Below are positions 19,808-32,115 of a stretch of DNA of 64,000 nucleotides, in pieces; the stretch's first letter is position 1; every line of letters starts with the position of its first letter. The stretch is from Eutreptiella sp. 'Long Island Sound 2002'. Lineage: Eukaryota; Euglenozoa; Euglenophyceae; Eutreptiales; Eutreptiaceae. The notes under the pieces were generated by a model that had not been told where the DNA came from, did no database searches, and was given only the letters and a program-made list of their open reading frames with translations. A program made the translations under genes and the position numbers. The DNA is taken from the NCBI GenBank assembly GCA_964036045.1, contig OZ038383.1, positions 110,953,188 through 111,017,187 of the forward strand. The letters run 5' to 3'.

Positions 19808-22339
19808 CGCATACAAGATCGTTACCAGCGTCACGGAGAAAAAGATCAAAACTGCATCGCAAAATCAACGCCTAAGTTTTGGTGAAGTTCGTCCGGCCAG
19901 AGGCAACAGAGCAACCTGGGTCCGGAAGCAGGCGCCATCACTGACAGCTGGAGTGCAACAGGCTGTAGACAGACGCCGTTGGGAGCGTTCATTCGGCAGC
20001 AGGCGCCAACAAGTAGCTAATCCGGAAATTCCTTCGTCAAGGCTACAGTTTTGTTGTCAATACCTCCGTCAAGTTGGGACAGCGGATGGCAACGCGAACG
20101 CTTTGGGGAAATGTTTTTGCAAGGCTTGGGCGAACTGGGCCAAAGGCGGCGCTGATGAGCTTGGTGATGCTGCTGAACAGTGCCGGCGCAAGCGCCGCTG
20201 CAATGAGCTATGCAGGAGGTTCGCCGCGGCTCCCAGTTCCCAGCGACGTGCGCAGCCCCTTCGTCAACGCTGTCACGAGGTCGCGATGTTCAACGTGCTG
20301 TTGACGCCGGAGGGGCGCCCAGCGAAAGGTTCGTTGAGGATGTTGCTTCATAAAGGTTAATTGTCTGTGTCAATGTGTGTTCGCGCATGCTTGTTCAAGG
20401 GTTCACTGCAGTGGAGCATTTCAAGGTTCGCCAGTTTTTGGTCTAAATCTCACTCAAAAGAGTGAGATGAGAAAAATGGGTTTGACACCAAGCGCCTGTG
20501 GCGCTGAAAAAGCACTGCCTTTGTGCTTGCAGGCTTGCGCGGATATGCAGCCTTGTTTTGGTTTTCAGATTTTGAAGCTAAAAGTCCAGTTTTACACTGG
20601 GCTGGTTTGAGCCTTTCTGGCTCACGATAGTGTCTGCTCATAGTAGGATTGGTTTTGCTGACAAGAGGAATATGTTTTCTATGACTTCTGTTTTGGTTCC
20701 ACTTTGGTTGTTTTGGTGTTGAGTCACAGTGTGACCCGGGTTAACGCCTGTTTGGAGGCTCTGGGCTGGCGCGTGGCTGCCCTGCCTCCATTTTTAAGCA
20801 TAGGGCACAGTAACGCTTCTGTTTTTTATTGGACAGAACATGGTGTATGTTCTGATCAGAATTCGGGTGCACTGACGAGTGTACCTATGGTGTTGGAAGG
20901 GGGACGCCTTTGTGGCTTGGTAAGCCAGGGTCCTCCTGACACTGCACGCCTTTTGTTTTGTTTGTCTCTGCAGCCTAGGGCTGGCACGTTTTTCGGGTGC
21001 AGTGGAAAACCCCCCCACCACAAGATAGGTAATCGCATTAACACCTTCAGTGAGTGGGTAAGCAGGTTTGTGGGTGACCTGTGTTGGTTTGTACCCTGTA
21101 GGTCCCTTGGGTCTGGTGGATTGTACACCCAGCTAGACCAAGGTTGACCCCTCCACTGAGGTTCAGGTTGGCAGGCCGCGGGCTGGATGCCATGGCCAGG
21201 CATTGCCCATCTTTTTTTCTATGATCATTGGGCCTGCCACTGTGGGTGAATGTTGAGTAGAATTTGGTCGTCCTCAGCTCCTGTGTCTTCTACCACTGTG
21301 GAAGGGGAGCGTGGGGGTGAATTGGATAACAGATATTTCTTTTGCCCTGACCTTGTATATACTGATCCACATTTCCTTCTTGTGTTTGTGTTACAGGTGG
21401 ATAATCCAAGTGGGGTCAACAACAGTGGTCGAGTATGGAAAAATTTCAGATGAGATGCCCAAACAGTGCCAGGTCTGTCTTTTTGTGTTCCAGTTCTGCA
21501 CCAACCCCTCCCCTACCATCGTCGGCGCTTCACAGATGTGGAGCATGGGGAGCGGGCGTGAAAAAAGAACTCAGAAGTGGCATCTCAGAATTAAGGCACG
21601 TTAAGTGCCACGTTGAAGGCCTGCAGCAGTTTGTACACTGGCTTAAGGGTTTTTCCACACCCTTAGAGGTCACACAGTGACATGTTTCACTGTTTTCTGC
21701 TTTGCCTTTGCTGCGTTGGTGCCTGTTTGGATTTTTGAATTCTGAGATGCAATTTTTTGATGTTAAATAAACTTCTTAGCAGGAAAATTTTTGGTGCAGA
21801 AAAGCAGATGGCATGGGCAATAAATGGATGTGATTTCTGTTTTGAATATCAGTTTTTGGAGAAACTGCCCCCTGAGTCTTAGGCTAAGAAGTTTTAGTCA
21901 GAATTTTCTGATTAGAGTTTTCAAGCTTTCTCAGAAATTTTTTCCCGACAGTCAGCTTGGGTTTTTTAAAGGGCAGCCCCCCCCACTCAGATATGTGTCA
22001 GTTTTTTTACCCGAAAAAGGATAGAGGGGCCGCAGTACAGGATTTCAGGCCCTGGGGTAGGACAGATTTCAGGTTTCCATTATTCTGCACAGTCTCATGT
22101 TGTAATGCATCCCCGTGTGAAACCAAGGGTGCCTATCAGCCCCAGGGAGTAACCGGAGGTAACCTGTGGGTAGGGCCCTGAGGTAGTTCAGAAATGGGAT
22201 GGAGTAATCCGGGTATGTCATCCCGTCAGCAGATTTTTCTGTGAGGTGTTATATATGCTCTGTTTTTCTGTGGGCATGCTTGCCCATGTAGGGGTATATA
22301 TCAGGTTTTCAGACACTTGGCAGTGTCTTGGGAGGGGGA
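19808..22339 (+). other. Element D interior, no recognised gene
   Basis: 2.5 kb with scattered open frames (for example 19,680-20,360 and 20,704-21,147), none resembling gag, pol or host proteins. The region is T-rich in its right half. I see no initiator-Met-type primer site after the left repeat. A purine tract lies at 22,330-22,339, directly before the right repeat. Confidence 0.6.
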
Positions 22340-22597
22340 TGTAATGGGCACGCATGCCCAGGCTGAGATCGCGAGTCCTACAGCTTAGGATGCGTCGCGC
22401 GCGTGCAGAAGTGAAGGATTTTCAGTGCATGAAAAGTGCTGTTTTGTTGTAGATTAACGTTGAGAATTAATGCATTGTAATTCAGGGTATTATTATGTGA
22501 CAAAGGATTTAACGATCTGGGGACTTTGTGGATTCCGTGTTGGGATTTTGCAGTTTTGCCCTGTATGCTCGTTGTGGACGTCGAGAGCCGTGGGATC
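22340..22597 (+). repeat. Element D right LTR
   Basis: It follows the purine tract GGGAGGGGGA and starts TGTAATGGGC; the part from 22,349 matches the left repeat. It ends near GGGATC, where element B integrase sequence resumes with CTGCTTGG. Confidence 0.7.
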
Positions 22598-23312
22598 TGC
22601 TTGGTTCTTCGAAACCCCCTTTCCTGAGGACTTCAAGAGCCCTGTAGGAGATTGGCTGGAACACAAGCAGTCTCTGGCTAACCAGGCTGGTACTAACCTA
22701 AGACACATTCGTGACCGTGAACAGAGCCGACGGAACCGCCTACGGCGACCTGCCAGCTTCAAGGTTGGTGACCTTGTCCTGGTACACCATTCACGCCTAC
22801 CCTCCTGGCCATGTAAACACCTACAGGACCCTTACTTTGGACCCTATCGTATCATCAGGATAGATGGATCCAGGATCCATGTCAGGTGCAGTCCACGTCT
22901 AGGTGGTGAACTGCTGTGTGCACCTAAGCAGTTGAGGCACTATCACTCCCCTGACGACTTGTCTTGGGAGGAGTGGCGCCTCAGCGACAGTGAGGTTGAG
23001 CGTATAGACCTAGAGAACGCTGCCAGTCCAGAGGAGGCAGACGAACTCGAAGAGATGACTGCCGACGAGATGGCAGTCGATGGTTACTACGTGGTTGCAG
23101 GTATTGCTCGCCACGAGTATAAACAGGGGTGGAAATTCCTAACCCTGTGGGATGGCTATGGGTTGTCTGAGGCTACCTGGGAACCTATGTCAGCCTTCAT
23201 ACAACCAGATGGGAGTATCAACCCCATCTTTCGCACTTACCTCGTTGAGAATAACGAGGGGCAGCTCCTATCCCGTGCTGAGACTATGTCCCAGCGTAAG
23301 AAACGAAACTAA
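22598..23312 (+). CDS. pol: Element B pol, 3' segment: integrase C-terminus and chromodomain
   Basis: This continues the integrase from 19,561. The basic segment with RRNRLRRP is followed by the GPY/F module (FKVGDLVLVHHSR, then YFGPYRI) at about 22,770-22,870. An acidic linker with EEADELEEM follows, then a chromodomain at about 23,080-23,200, with aromatic cage-type residues YYVVAGI, a W in WKFLTLW and ATWEPMSAF. The chromodomain is known in chromoviruses to bind modified histone tails and steer integration. The TAA at 23,310-23,312 lies where the related A copy has TGA. Because the right LTR of element D happens to be in frame, an ATG at 22,470 opens a 280-residue chimera of LTR-derived residues plus this domain. 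Confidence 0.9.
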
Positions 23313-26014
23313 TTACCCTGTGTCAGTCTACTGACAGGTGCAGTGAGCACTCTTCTGCAGACGTGCCTGTGTATGGGTGTAAGAGCAGTTGTCACAGTTG
23401 CCCCGCATTGCATCGCAGGACAGGACCGTTAGCCCCCCGTGATAACCACTCCCTGGCCGAAGGCCATTGGTTTTTTCACAGACTACTGCTTACTGAGCAC
23501 TGCACTGACCCTGTCTGTGCCCTGCAGACCCATGCCTATGGTTTCCAGCGTGAGCCAGGTGGCCGCTTATCAGGATTGCAGCCACCCAGCGAGTGTGTGC
23601 CTTGTTGACCATGTGTTGCATGGGTACTGCCCTAATGTAATGACCTTGGAGAGCCAACGAAGAACGGTGGCTTACTACACCAGGGGGGAATGACAAGCAA
23701 GGTGTTATGAGGCAAGGTGTGTCTTCCCTCCTTGGGGACAAGCGAGCCCACAGTTAGGACCCCTGACTGGTCCAGACCCATGGGGTTGTACCGTTCCTTA
23801 CAGGGTTTACCATACCCCTATGTGTGCTACGTATGTCTGTGTGTGTCTCACTTCTCTCCCCAGCGTGGCTCCCGGAGACCGGGCTTCGCTGACGTCGGAC
23901 CGAAGGTCCTGATCAGGTACTATTACCACTCCTATGGCGCCCAATTTCTTTGCTGGTGCCTATCCTTGGGCCAAGACGGCAAAAGCCCTACCTACTAGAG
24001 GGGAGGGGTGGCCAAGTGTGCTAAGGGCCTACAAAACGCCCATTTTTGCTACAGGCCAAAAGCTAACACACTCCCCTGCCCACGAGGAAAAGCACGCGGG
24101 ACAGGAGACACCACTACACTACACTCACTAACGCCAGCACCGGCCTTCGAAGGCAGGCTGAGCACTCATCACTTGCACTCAACACCTGCCAGGCCTGCTG
24201 ACCCTAACCCCTACACACGCTACTGGGTGCTGCTGTCGAAGAACACTCAAGCCCTAATGGCCCTCCTGTGAAGAAGGCAAGAGAACACAGCGCTCCTAAG
24301 CAGCTGTGGCCTAACAGGGGACGCCACAACGCGTTTCCCCTGCTAGGGCTTGGAGGGAAGGGGTGCTCTCGTTGCGTGCACAGCCTAGATGTCCTTGAAG
24401 TCGAACTCCCCTCGCCAGTCCTGGCTGAGGCACAGTCATTTGATTTGTGATCAGCGCCCCTGTTTTGCTGGGGGCGAAAAATGGATAGCCGCCAAAGGCA
24501 GCTGCTGCGTGCACCAATCACCCTTGACCTCTCCCACCTGGACAACAGAGGCAAATGAAGGGGTGTTTGCAAAAGAGGAACCAAGCCACACTCCACGTAT
24601 TATACGCTTCTCAGTGTGACCTATAATACACTGTCCGCAAACACGCTGACGGATCAGCTCCCCTGTCAAGCAAGCAAGCTTTAAGAGACTCCTCAGGTTC
24701 TCTTAAAGAACGTACCGAGGAGCCTCTGGGTAACCTAAACAAGGTTTACCGTGCGCAATTCGCGTGGCCCACCCTTTAATGCATCATGTGCACGCAGGGA
24801 AGGGAGGCTGAACCACTGACTCAACCAGGAGGTGAGCTCCTCCTGGGCTAACTACCTTACTCACCATGCATCGTGTGAATGACGAATTGAAACGAACACA
24901 AAACAAGCCTAAGCGTTTTAAGCAACCCTACTTTAACGCCACGGCCGCACACGAACAAACGCTTTCTTTACTTACCTGTGAAGAGGAAAACAAGGGTGAA
25001 TTTGGGGTACAGGTAAAGCGTCACAGCGTGTGCATGCCTCGATTAGGCACATGCATCGCGAGCACAGCGCATATTCTAACCCTACGTGCGCGCTGCGCGC
25101 TCCATTCGCATCACATACCTTTCATTCCTGTTTTGACCTGTGCAGAGCACGAGAGAAGAACACCCGACCCGCCAACGAGCACAGCGTTGACAACCCTAAT
25201 GTTTTGACGAAACAACCCACACGAACGCATTGCGTGAGTGTGAGGTGACACTGACATACCTGAGAGATGGGTTGTTGACCTGCTCTGTGGTGTGGGCTGA
25301 ATTTGAATACTTGACTCTGAAGTTGATACAAATTTTGATGCAACTGTGCCAAAATTTCCTTCAAAACTTGAAAAACTACGGCTCATACCTTCTTTTCCAA
25401 AAGCCGTTTACGCTTGCGCAACCCTTTTCTTGGAGTCCGCTTCCTTTGCGCTTGTCTGCGAGTTTGAGTTATGTGTAAAAATGACGATTTCCCGCGTGGT
25501 TTCGTCGGTTTTTAACGATTTCACTTGCTAAATCGCAACCACTTCCGCTAAACCGCAGAAATCACTCCCTGCTGGTTACATTTTCTATTTTGTTCCAGCT
25601 CCTGGGGGTTTGTGTCCTCCATTGGGAGTATTGCTCCGCCCTGGCCCTTGGTCAGGACGTATACTAAAACGCTGTTTATACAGCGATAGCCGTCCGCATT
25701 AGAGCGTTCGACTGTACCCTAGTGGGCAAGCATATGTGCTCTAGGGAGGGAGTCCTGGGTTCAAACCCTACTACCCCCAAACCTTTTCCAAAAGTTTTCG
25801 TCGCACGCTGGCGACTTTTGAGGAATGCCCCATCGAAGGGACATCATACACGGTACATTACACTGTTTTTCAACGGTACCTACAGTGTGATAGGCTTCTA
25901 TGAAGTGATGAGGATGTCTATGGTAAGTCTAATGCATTTTCTGAGGTAATTTTGGGAATATTTGAGCCTTTTTCCTTGGTCCTACTAGCTTAGCTAACTA
26001 GTACTCCAGGGGGT
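23313..26014 (+). other. Element B long 3' non-coding region
   Basis: About 2.7 kb between the pol stop and the 3' LTR. Much of it (to about 25,500) is alignable with 29,674-32,115 in element A, so it belongs to the family and is not a later insert. No recognised ORF. A hairpin with 8-bp arms CCAGGAGG and CCTCCTGG around a 6-nt loop lies at about 24,824-24,845 and is nearly conserved in A. A run with a tRNA-like B-box (GGTTCAAAC) lies at about 25,757. A short purine tract CCAGGGGGT (26,006-26,014) immediately precedes the LTR. Confidence 0.7.
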
Positions 26015-26722
26015 AGTAAGAAAAAGTCCCTGCCATGTCTTTCTTGGAGGGCTTGATCCAGGCTAAGCCCCCCTTAAAACCATTTGTTGATGCTAAGACA
26101 AACTTAAGTGTTTTTATCTCTCTTTTGTTGCCTAAAGTACACTTTCTCAAAGTAACTAGGGTTGTGACCCTAGCCCCCCATGAAGTTCACCCCTACCACT
26201 CAACTGAGCGGAGGTACCTTCCTTCATGGAGGATATACCGAAATAAAACAGGCATTTCATGCTTTAGGCCTTGGAGGTTAAGCCTAGTGGTCTCCCACCC
26301 CAAGGCCCCTATACTCAATTGTTTCTACCACTTATTGTGGTCCTACTTTGTAACTGTTTCTGAATTCAGTTGCTTGGCCAAGTCATTTTCTGTGTGGTCC
26401 TGACATCTATGCCCCTCAGTCCTAACCAGCACCATTTCACCCAAAAGAGTGCACATGAAGTGCCTAATGCAACCTCTGAGGCAAGAGTCAGACCAATTTT
26501 CATATAAAATCTTTTGTATTATCCATTTGTGATTGAATCTATGTGTATAAACCTGCTTTGTCTATCTGCAGCCCTTCTGTGTTACACTGGATTCCAAAAC
26601 CAATCATTGATTCGATCCACATCCTGTTCTTGCTCTACTTGCTGCTTTGGTTTGGGTTTTCAACTACAAAACCTGCAGGAATACATCAAAATATCTAGGG
26701 CATAATTCAAGGACATCTTTCT
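26015..26722 (+). repeat. Element B 3' LTR
   Basis: Matches 12,499-13,206. It starts AGTAAG after the short purine tract and ends TCTTTCT, followed by the duplication ACTAC. Confidence 0.92.
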
Positions 26723-26727
26723 ACTAC
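26723..26727 (+). other. Target-site duplication ACTAC, right copy (element B)
   Basis: Directly after the 3' LTR and followed by AGTCCCTG, which continues the interrupted reverse transcriptase of element A. Confidence 0.8.
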
Positions 26728-29673
26728 AGTCCCTGCTTCCTGGTTGCTAAACCTGGATCGACTGCCCTGCAACTGGTTTTTGACTATGGTGAAGTCAACA
26801 AGAAAAAAAAACCACTGGGGGAGCATTCCCAACATGGAAAACACCCTGGAGCGTATTGCCAAATGCCGGTACAAAACCAAAATGCACAAACACAGTGGTG
26901 TCTAGCAGGTTGACCTAACCACCGCAGCTCAGGAACTGCTGGCCTTTATAACCCCTAACGGTCGTGTGTTTAAATGGAAAGTCATGCCTTTTGGGGTAGC
27001 CAACGCCCCGGCACTCCTCCAAGAACTGATGAACAAAATTTTGTACATACTCAGGCGCAGACCTCTTGTACAGGAGTTGATGTCCCAAGGGGCAGAAATG
27101 GAGGCCCAGATCGATGACGTGAGTTTGGGTACCAATACCCAAGAGGACCGTGTCCTTCTCCTCCGTGAGTCTTTTATCGTTTGTCAGGAAAACCATCTCC
27201 GAATCAAACTCAAAAAATGCGATTTCATGAAGGAGGAGATGGAGTATTTGGGTTTCAATGTGGGGTATGGCTGGTGGAAACCAGCCGCGTCTAAGATGCA
27301 GCCCTTACAGGACATGCAGATTCGCGATGACGCTAAGAAGGGTTTACACGACGTGAGGAGTTTTGTGGGCGCCTGTAACTTCTACGCGACACATCCACAA
27401 TTTTACTTACTCTTCCGCCCCTCTCACTGACCTAATCAAGAAAACTGGTCCCTAGAGGTGGACCGCCTGAGAGGAGGAGTGTTTCCAGGAGTTCAAGAAG
27501 AAAATTGCCTCATCTAACTGCCTCGGGGTACCTCGCCCTAAGGGTGAGATAGTTTTGATCACTGATGCCAGTGATGTAGGTGGGGTTGGAACGATTTATC
27601 AATGGCAAGAGCTTAACCGAGCTGAACTAACTCATTGCCACTGTCTCACCACAGGACTGAACCGTGATTGTTCCCTGAAGCAGGACCATCCGTCGGTTGA
27701 GTAGCGACTTGTACCACTTGGTCACTGGAACTAGAAATGGAACCAGGCGTGTTCCAATTACAGCACGTACGACCAGGGGCTCCTGGCCGGTATGCTGGTG
27801 CTCTCATCCAAGTTCCGACCATTGGGATCTAACCCTATTGACTGGCTCAGAGACCAGGAACCGGTGAAGTCCTTTCAAAAGGGCCCACCACCAGAGAAAG
27901 GGGAAACTCAAACGGTGGTGGACTGACTTCATTCAGTTCAGGCTGACAGTCCATCATATCCATGGTATAAAAAATGAACTGTCTGACTATATATCCCGCA
28001 ACAACTTCGATGCGCTTATTGGTGAGAGCTCCGAGGCTCTTGCCAAAGAGGCTTGCCAGCGTATGGACATCCAGCTGGACCTGTCTATGCGCACAGCTCG
28101 AATCCTCGAGGGATGGAGCCTAACTGACTATCAGTCAGAATATAAAGATATTCTCCAGACCCTCAGCACTGGTCGCGAACCCCGTGTCATTGACGGGCAC
28201 CAGTGGTATAAAAATAACCAGCACCTCTTGTACGAGGATCGTATGGTTGTGCCTGAGGCACGACTCGATGGGTGTCTATAGTGGGCCCATCTCAGCTCAG
28301 GTCACACTGGCGCTAATCGCTCAGTGGACTTCGTTTGTGAATGTTTCTACTCTGGTCTAGCCCTGACAGAACTGAGGTTTCGTATGCAGACCATTGTTGA
28401 TGCTTGTGGCTGTCATGCCAGCAAGCAGAGCGATAGTAGGGATAGGGGACTGATTTCCAGCTCACCCATACCGTATTGAACCAACTCTCTTCTCTGCATG
28501 GATTTCATCCACGGCCTACCCCGCTTCGCTGGCTATGATAGCTACCTAGTTGTCACCTGTGGCCTATCCCGCTTCACCCGTGTGTTTCATTGCAATAAGA
28601 AAATTATGGGTGAGCAGATTGTGAAAATGTTGGTCGAACAATGCTTCGAACTGTACGGAGCACCTAAAGAGCTGCATTCTGATGAAGATGTACGCACCCG
28701 CAGTGACACAGGATGGTACAAGCGGGTACTGAACGCCCTCAACGTTGAGGTAACCACAGGTGTGCCCTCTACCCACACATCTAGCCCTCTTTGCGAGAGA
28801 CAAAACCGTGTGGTGGAACACAACCTACGAATCCTGATGAAACAGGAGCGTACGAAAGATTGGGTACGTCTAGTACCTCAGGCAGTGCTGACCATGAACT
28901 TCCAGAGGAGCTCTTCTACAGTTTTCAGCCCCCACGACCTGTTTCACGGAGGACAACCTGCTTGGCTCTTCAAAACCCCCTTTCCTGAGGACTTCAACAG
29001 CCCCGTTGGGGATTGGGTGGAACACAAGCAGTCAATGGCTAACCAGGCGGGGACTAACCTGAGACACATCCGTGAACGTGAACTGAGCTGACGAAATCGC
29101 CTACGTTGACCCGCCAGTTTCAAGGTTGGTCACCTCGTCTTGGTTCACAATTCACGACTACCCTCATGGCCTCGCAACTGCCTACAGGACCCTTATTTTG
29201 GGCCTTATCGTATCATCAGGATAGATGGGTCTAGGATCCATGCTAGGTGCAGTCCACGTCTAGGTGGTAAACTGCTCTGTGCTGCTGAACAGTTGAGGCA
29301 CTACCACTCCACCGATGACTTGTCCTGGGATGAGTGGCGCCTAAGCGACAGTGAGGTCCAGCGTATCGACGTCCAGAATGCTGCTAGCTCTGAGGAGGCA
29401 GACGAACTCGAACAAATGACTCCGGATGAGACGGCAGTCGATGGCTACTACGTGGTCGCAGGTATTGCCCGCCACGAGTATAAAGAGGGCTGGAAATTGC
29501 TTACCCTGTGGGACGGATATGGGCTATCTGAGGCAACCGGGGAACCCATGTCCGCCTTTATACAGCCAGATTGGAGTATCAACCCCATCTTTCGCTCCTA
29601 CCTCGTTGAGAACAACGAGGGACAGTTACTAACCCGTGCCGAGGCTCTGTTGCAGCGGAAGAAGAAAAACTGA
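26723..29673 (+). pseudogene. Element A pol remnant, 3' part (RT, RNase H, integrase, chromodomain)
   Basis: This continues the gene broken at 12,498 and aligns end to end with B pol without the D insertion. The reverse transcriptase is open at 26,966-27,430, with QIDD at about 27,108-27,119. Frameshifts and stops follow through the RNase H region (27,430-28,060). The integrase core is readable at 28,498-29,091, with aspartates near 28,500 and 28,681 and the glutamate near 28,795. The chromodomain segment is readable at 29,140-29,673 and ends RKKKN then TGA. In the chromodomain the tryptophan of the ATWEP motif is replaced (ATGEP). The copy is clearly inactive. It provides the ancestral sequence across the D insertion point. 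Confidence 0.92.
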
Positions 29674-32115
29674 TCTCCTCCGAGTGAGGCCCGGCGCATC
29701 CGTCCCCCTCGGCTACGGCGGAATGCCCATCGGTGTGTTTATTTCCTTCGCCGCCAAGGAACTTCAGCGCCTGGCCCCTGCCCTTCGGTTTTCCTTGTGC
29801 CTAACTATTTACTGTTTTCTAACGTCCCAAGGGCGGTGAGCACTCTTGTGCAGATGGCCAGGCCTACTCAGTTTGTGCCAGGACCGGTTGAGGACTCCTG
29901 TAGTGGTGCAGTTACGGTGAATGTACTAACTCCCACTCTCAATGGGGTTCGGTGCTCTTGACACCTACACATCCGGTGCTTGCGGAGCTGTGCTCCTGCC
30001 CTGGCTGTGCCCTGCAGTCCCATGCCTATGGTTATCAGCGTGAACCAGATGGCCGCTTATCAGGTTTCCAGCCACCTAGCGAGTGTGTGTAATGTTGACC
30101 ATCTGTTGCATGGGATCTGCCCTGATGTTATGACTTCGGGGAGCCAACGAAGAGCGGTGGCTTACTACCCCAGGGGGAAATGACAAGCAAGGTGCTGTGA
30201 AGCAAAGTGTGTTCACCCTCCTTGGGGACAAGCGTGCCCACAGTTAGGACCACTAAACGGTCCAGACCCATGGGGTTCTACCTTCCTGAAGGTATTACCA
30301 TACCCTTAAGTGCGCTACGTATGTCTGTATGTGTCTCACTTCACTCCCGGGCGTGGCTCCCGCGGACGGGCTTCGCTGACGTCGGACCGAAGGTCCTAAT
30401 CAGGTACTATTACCACTCCTATGCCGCCCAGTTTCTGTGCTGGCGCCTATCCTTTGGGGAAGACGGCAAAAGCCCTACCTACTAGAGGGGAGGGGTGGCC
30501 AAGTGTGCTAAGGGCATACAAAACGCCCATTTTTCTAAGGGCCAAAAAACTAACTCACGCGCCTGCCCGCGAGGAAAAGCACGCGGAGTAGGAGACTCCA
30601 CTACACTACACTCACTAATGCCAGCACCAGCCTTCCAAGGCAGGGTGAGCACAACCGCACTCAGTCCCTACCAGGCTCGCTGACCCTAGCCCCTGCACAC
30701 GCTACTGGGTGCCCATGACCAAGAAGTCTTGAGCCCTATTGGCTCTCCTGTGAGACTACAAGAGAACACAGCGCTGCTAGGCAACTGTGGCCTGCCAGGG
30801 AAGCCCTCGCGCGTTTCCCTGACAGGGCTTGGAGGGAAGGAGTGCCGTGTGCACAGCGTGTAGTAACGGTTGTCCATGAAGAAGTCGTTCACTAACCCAA
30901 TTTGTTTGTGTGATCTGCGCCCTTTTTAGCTTGGGCAGAAAAATGGGAAGTCGCCAAAGGCAACTGTTGCTGCACCAATCACCCTGACCCCTCCCACCTG
31001 AGAGCAAAGGCAGATGCAGCACGGTTAGCGGCTGAGGAACCCAACTACCCTCGCTGTATTATACAGGTCTTAGGGTAGAAAATAATACGCTGCCCTCTAA
31101 CCGTGCTGCAGGCAAGCAAGCTGAAGGACTCCGCTCGTTCTCTTAGAGAACGTAGGGCGGAGCCCTGTGTAAACTAAACAAGGGAAAGACCGCGTGCACA
31201 GCGCGTGGCCTACAGCCCTTCAATGCATCATGTGAATGCAGGGAAGGGAGACGAATAAAACAATTGTTTCTCTTAACTTTATCCACATTTGACCAGACAT
31301 CACAAAACTCAACCAGGAGGTGAGCTCCTCCTTGGCTTACCTACCTTACTCACCACACATCATGTGTATGCCGAAAAGAAAATGAGCGCAAAGACGACCC
31401 TAAGCGTTTAAACAACCCTAAACGATTAATGCATCGTGTGTCATGCATGCCCTTCTTACATTGTTTCCTGCAGGAGAAGGAGAGGAAATGGCGAGCAACT
31501 GCACAGCGCAAAACGAGCTTAAGCGTTTTCGACAACCCTATTTTAGCGCTACGGCAACACAAGCACCAGCAAGCGCTTCCCTTTTTGACCTGTGAGGAGA
31601 GGAGAAGGATGGATGGGTGCACAGGAACAGCGTCACAACCTGAGGATGCCTACATTAGGCACATGCATTACACACATGCATCACGCGCACAGCGCATCCT
31701 CCAACCCTACGTGCGCGCTGCGTGCTCCATTCGTCTCACATACCTTTCATTTCTGTTTTGACCTGTGCAGAGCAAGGGAAGTGAACGCCCGAACCCCCGA
31801 CAAACGCAACGGTGACAACCCTCGCGTTTTAACGAAACTAACAACACAAACGCAATGCATGCGTGTGACATGACACGAACATACCTGAGAGGTGGGTTGT
31901 CCACCTGCTCTGTGGTGTGGGTTCCTGTTCAATACGTTTTCCTGAAGTTTATTAAATTTTTAATGCAATTGTGCAAAAATATCCTTTGAAAGCTTTAAAA
32001 CCCACGGCTCATACCTTCTTTTTCAGGAGCCGTTTACACTTGCGCAACTCTTTTTGGGAGTGCGCTCCTGTTGCGCTTGTCTGCGACTTTGGGTTTTGGC
32101 CTAAAAAAGACTCGA
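29674..32115 (+). other. Element A 3' non-coding region, truncated before its LTR
   Basis: This aligns with 23,313-25,490 of element B at roughly 80-88 percent by eye, with the first 150 bases and several blocks diverged. The conserved hairpin is at about 31,313-31,335 with one inserted T in an arm. Homology fades near 32,115, before where the 3' LTR should be, so A has lost its right end. Confidence 0.75.

Larger units (their letters stand above)
19559..22597 (+). mobile_element. Element D: non-autonomous LTR-bounded insertion in element B pol
   Basis: Direct repeats of about 249 bp (19,559-19,807 and 22,349-22,597, offset 2,790, three differences by eye) flank 2.5 kb without recognisable coding domains. 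The right repeat is preceded by a purine tract GGGAGGGGGA and seems to start at TGTAATGGGC (22,340). The left copy lacks those first bases. Compared with the uninterrupted A copy at 28,930-28,970, about ten bases of integrase sequence are missing at the insertion and no target duplication is visible. A secondary deletion or a microhomology-mediated event (shared CACG) may explain both. This resembles a TRIM/LARD-type element that depends on other elements for movement. Confidence 0.7.
12499..26722 (+). mobile_element. Element B: Ty3/Gypsy chromodomain LTR retrotransposon
   Basis: A 14.2-kb insertion bounded by about 708-bp LTRs and the 5-bp duplication ACTAC. Order: LTR, primer site, gag (13,289-15,484), in-frame UAG, pol (protease, methyltransferase-like domain, reverse transcriptase, RNase H, integrase, chromodomain), a 2.7-kb non-coding tail, a short purine tract and the LTR. 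Its LTRs differ at roughly 7 of 707 positions by eye, so it is fairly young. It landed inside an older copy of its own family (A). Its pol is cut by element D (19,559-22,597), so this copy cannot make a full polyprotein. Without D, B is about 11.2 kb. Confidence 0.93.

Noticed and set aside
19680-20360. 226-codon ORF starting in the left LTR of element D
   Set aside because: Composition-like sequence with no domain, starting in an LTR; not conserved anywhere else in the window.
23439-23693. Downstream 84-codon ORF with a readable counterpart in A (29,980-30,183), a possible third gene
   Set aside because: Most differences between the two copies change the amino acid, so there is no sign of protein-level selection. 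It is part of the 3' non-coding tail.
25680-25782. tRNA-like sequence with a GGTTCAAAC B-box and a TAGAGCGTTCGACTGTA-like arm in the element B tail
   Set aside because: No acceptor stem can be formed between the expected ends, the anticodon stem does not close, and the segment is not conserved in element A. At most a decayed tRNA or SINE fragment.
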